A stretch of DNA of 31,197 nucleotides, taken from the NCBI GenBank assembly GCA_016946835.1, contig JACVTC010000265.1, positions 42,501 through 73,697 of the forward strand, written 5' to 3'. The translations under genes were made by a program, and so were the position numbers. Each line of letters starts with the position of its first letter. The stretch's first letter is position 1. Source of the stretch: Neocallimastix lanati (nom. inval.). Its lineage: Eukaryota > Neocallimastigomycota > Neocallimastigomycetes > Neocallimastigales > Neocallimastigaceae. Positions 30,070 through 31,197 of this stretch are shown here, one piece after another. The notes beneath the pieces were generated by a model, which saw only the letters and a program-made list of their open reading frames with translations, was not told the DNA's origin and did no database searches.

Positions 30070-31197
30070 TCATCAACTTGAAGAAATATCTTTACTTTGT
30101 ATATTATTATTAAATCATCAATTAAAAAACACAAAGAAATTAGTGATTTTTGCTTTGGCATTAGTAGATATAATCCTAATGTTATGGATAATCCTTATAG
30201 TAAAAATGCAAAAGTAAACAGTCCAATTTACGATATTAATGGTATTGATATTAATAATAGGATTTATGTAACAGAAAGAGATATATTTCCTACTCTTAGA
30301 AATGAAGAACTTGGGCGAACATATTTTATTCTAGAAATTACGTATCAAGAATTATACAACCTAGCTATAGAAACTGTAAATAAATATATTTTCATTTAAT
30401 TTTTGATGGTGATGATCAAGAAGCAGTTTGTAATTTTGACGTATTAACTAATCCCATTGAAGAAATTAGTAGAAGAGGACAAAAATTTCTTAGAAATTTT
30501 GATGTGGCTTAACAATTAACGAAATATGACACTCCAAAACCCGTAGGTTTATTTGAAGGTATCATAGAAAAAATATTTATGTTCGATGGAAAAAAAAAAA
30601 AAAAAAATGAAAATATATGTAAAACTTTATGTTATGTGAATGACATTGAAAGTTCAGCTATTGAAGATACGGAAGATACAACTCCAGGTAATTCTATAAA
30701 ACAAATTAAATTTACAGTTAATCAATCAACCTCTATATTCGAGGGTATAGACTCAATAGCTCCAAATGCACATGATAAAAAAGTAAGAATTCCAATTAAA
30801 GGTAATCAGGAAGAATTAGAAATGAATAAAGCATTAATTTTAAAATCTAAAGAAGATCAAAAATCTGAATGTAATAAAGATCACAAAATAAAAATTATAT
30901 TACCTCAATACTTCAAATATGATAAAGACCAAAAATAATATTTTAGTAAAAATAAAATTATTATAGTAAAATCTGAAGAAAATTATCATCTTATAATTTC
31001 AGATGAAACTCACGAGAAATTTGATTACAAATATTATATTGAAAAGGATTCAACTATAAATGAATATCAAAAGAAATTTCCATATGAACCTAAATCATTA
31101 ACGTTCGATGAATAACATGTATATGTTAAAGAATCTTGTACAAATGAAACTTCTGATAGAGGTATTGGAATTTTACCTTTAAGTGGATTAAAAATTC
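30070..31197 (+). pseudogene. Decayed plus-strand gene, runs off the window
   Basis: An open stretch ending at 30399 reads KKHKEISDFCFGISRYNPNV, NSPIYDINGIDINNRIYVTE and TYFILEITYQELYNLAIETV. A frame change near 30395 leads to LIFDGDDQEAVCNFDVLTNP, RRGQKFLRNFDVA, a TAA, and YDTPKPVGLFEGIIEKIFMF. An A18 run (30590-30607) follows, after which an open stretch includes ENICKTLCYVNDIESSAIED and KKVRIPIKGNQEELEMN, to a TAA at 30936-30938. The frame then continues through a further TAA near 31113 to LPLSGLKI at the window end. No start codon is found and I do not recognise the family. The sequence is less A+T-rich than its surroundings and is hydrophilic, with no signal peptide or membrane segment. 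Confidence 0.6.

Noticed and set aside
1-31197. CRISPR arrays, bacterial operons, ribosome binding sites, rRNA or tRNA genes
   Set aside because: None found. The repeats are eukaryotic satellites and LTRs, and no T-arm motif with a matching acceptor stem was seen.

Overview
The window is extremely A+T-rich eukaryotic DNA holding two nested Ty3/gypsy LTR retrotransposons, long T-rich satellite tracts and several decayed host genes. No intact host gene is visible. The base composition, the (TTTTA)n arrays, the poly-Thr and Asn/Ile/Lys-rich proteins and a fungal-type chromodomain retrotransposon suggest a very A+T-rich fungus. An anaerobic gut fungus (Neocallimastigomycota) fits best, but this is inference from style and no species-specific gene was recognised.

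Layout. 1-890 is a degenerate ~50-bp T-rich minisatellite. 960-2945 is a decayed minus-strand gene remnant with a second diverged copy at 25250-27285. 2950-5712 is A+T-rich DNA with two small GC-richer islands (3860-4106, 4360-4465) and a short segment (4495-4850) that recurs at 24868-25125. 5713-6513 is a broken minus-strand gene with a poly-Thr stretch. 6600-6986 is minisatellite again. 6987-20998 is the nested retrotransposon block. 20999-24860 is the continuation of the minisatellite, with long (TTTTA)n arrays. 27287-29990 holds two more decayed minus-strand genes, and 30070-31197 a decayed plus-strand gene running off the end.

Retrotransposon block. Element 1 (minus strand) is a chromovirus: Gag, protease, RT, RNase H, DD35E integrase and a C-terminal chromodomain, between LTRs with TGTAAC/GTTACA ends and a perfect 5-bp target duplication GTACT. 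Ten bases directly inside its 5' LTR are complementary to a site in that LTR 38-40 nt below a TATA box, which is the arrangement of Tf1-type self-primed reverse transcription. Element 2 (plus strand) is a different Ty3/gypsy lineage without a chromodomain. It has TGTTAAGG/CAACA LTRs of ~910 bp and a probable tRNA-type primer site, and it inserted into the 5' LTR of element 1. The last 17 bp of that LTR therefore lie at 20982-20998, on the far side of element 2.

Both elements are inactivated by stops, frameshifts and loss of zinc-binding residues, although both keep an intact integrase DDE triad. By eye each LTR pair differs at roughly 3% of positions, so both insertions are fairly recent relative to the decayed host genes.
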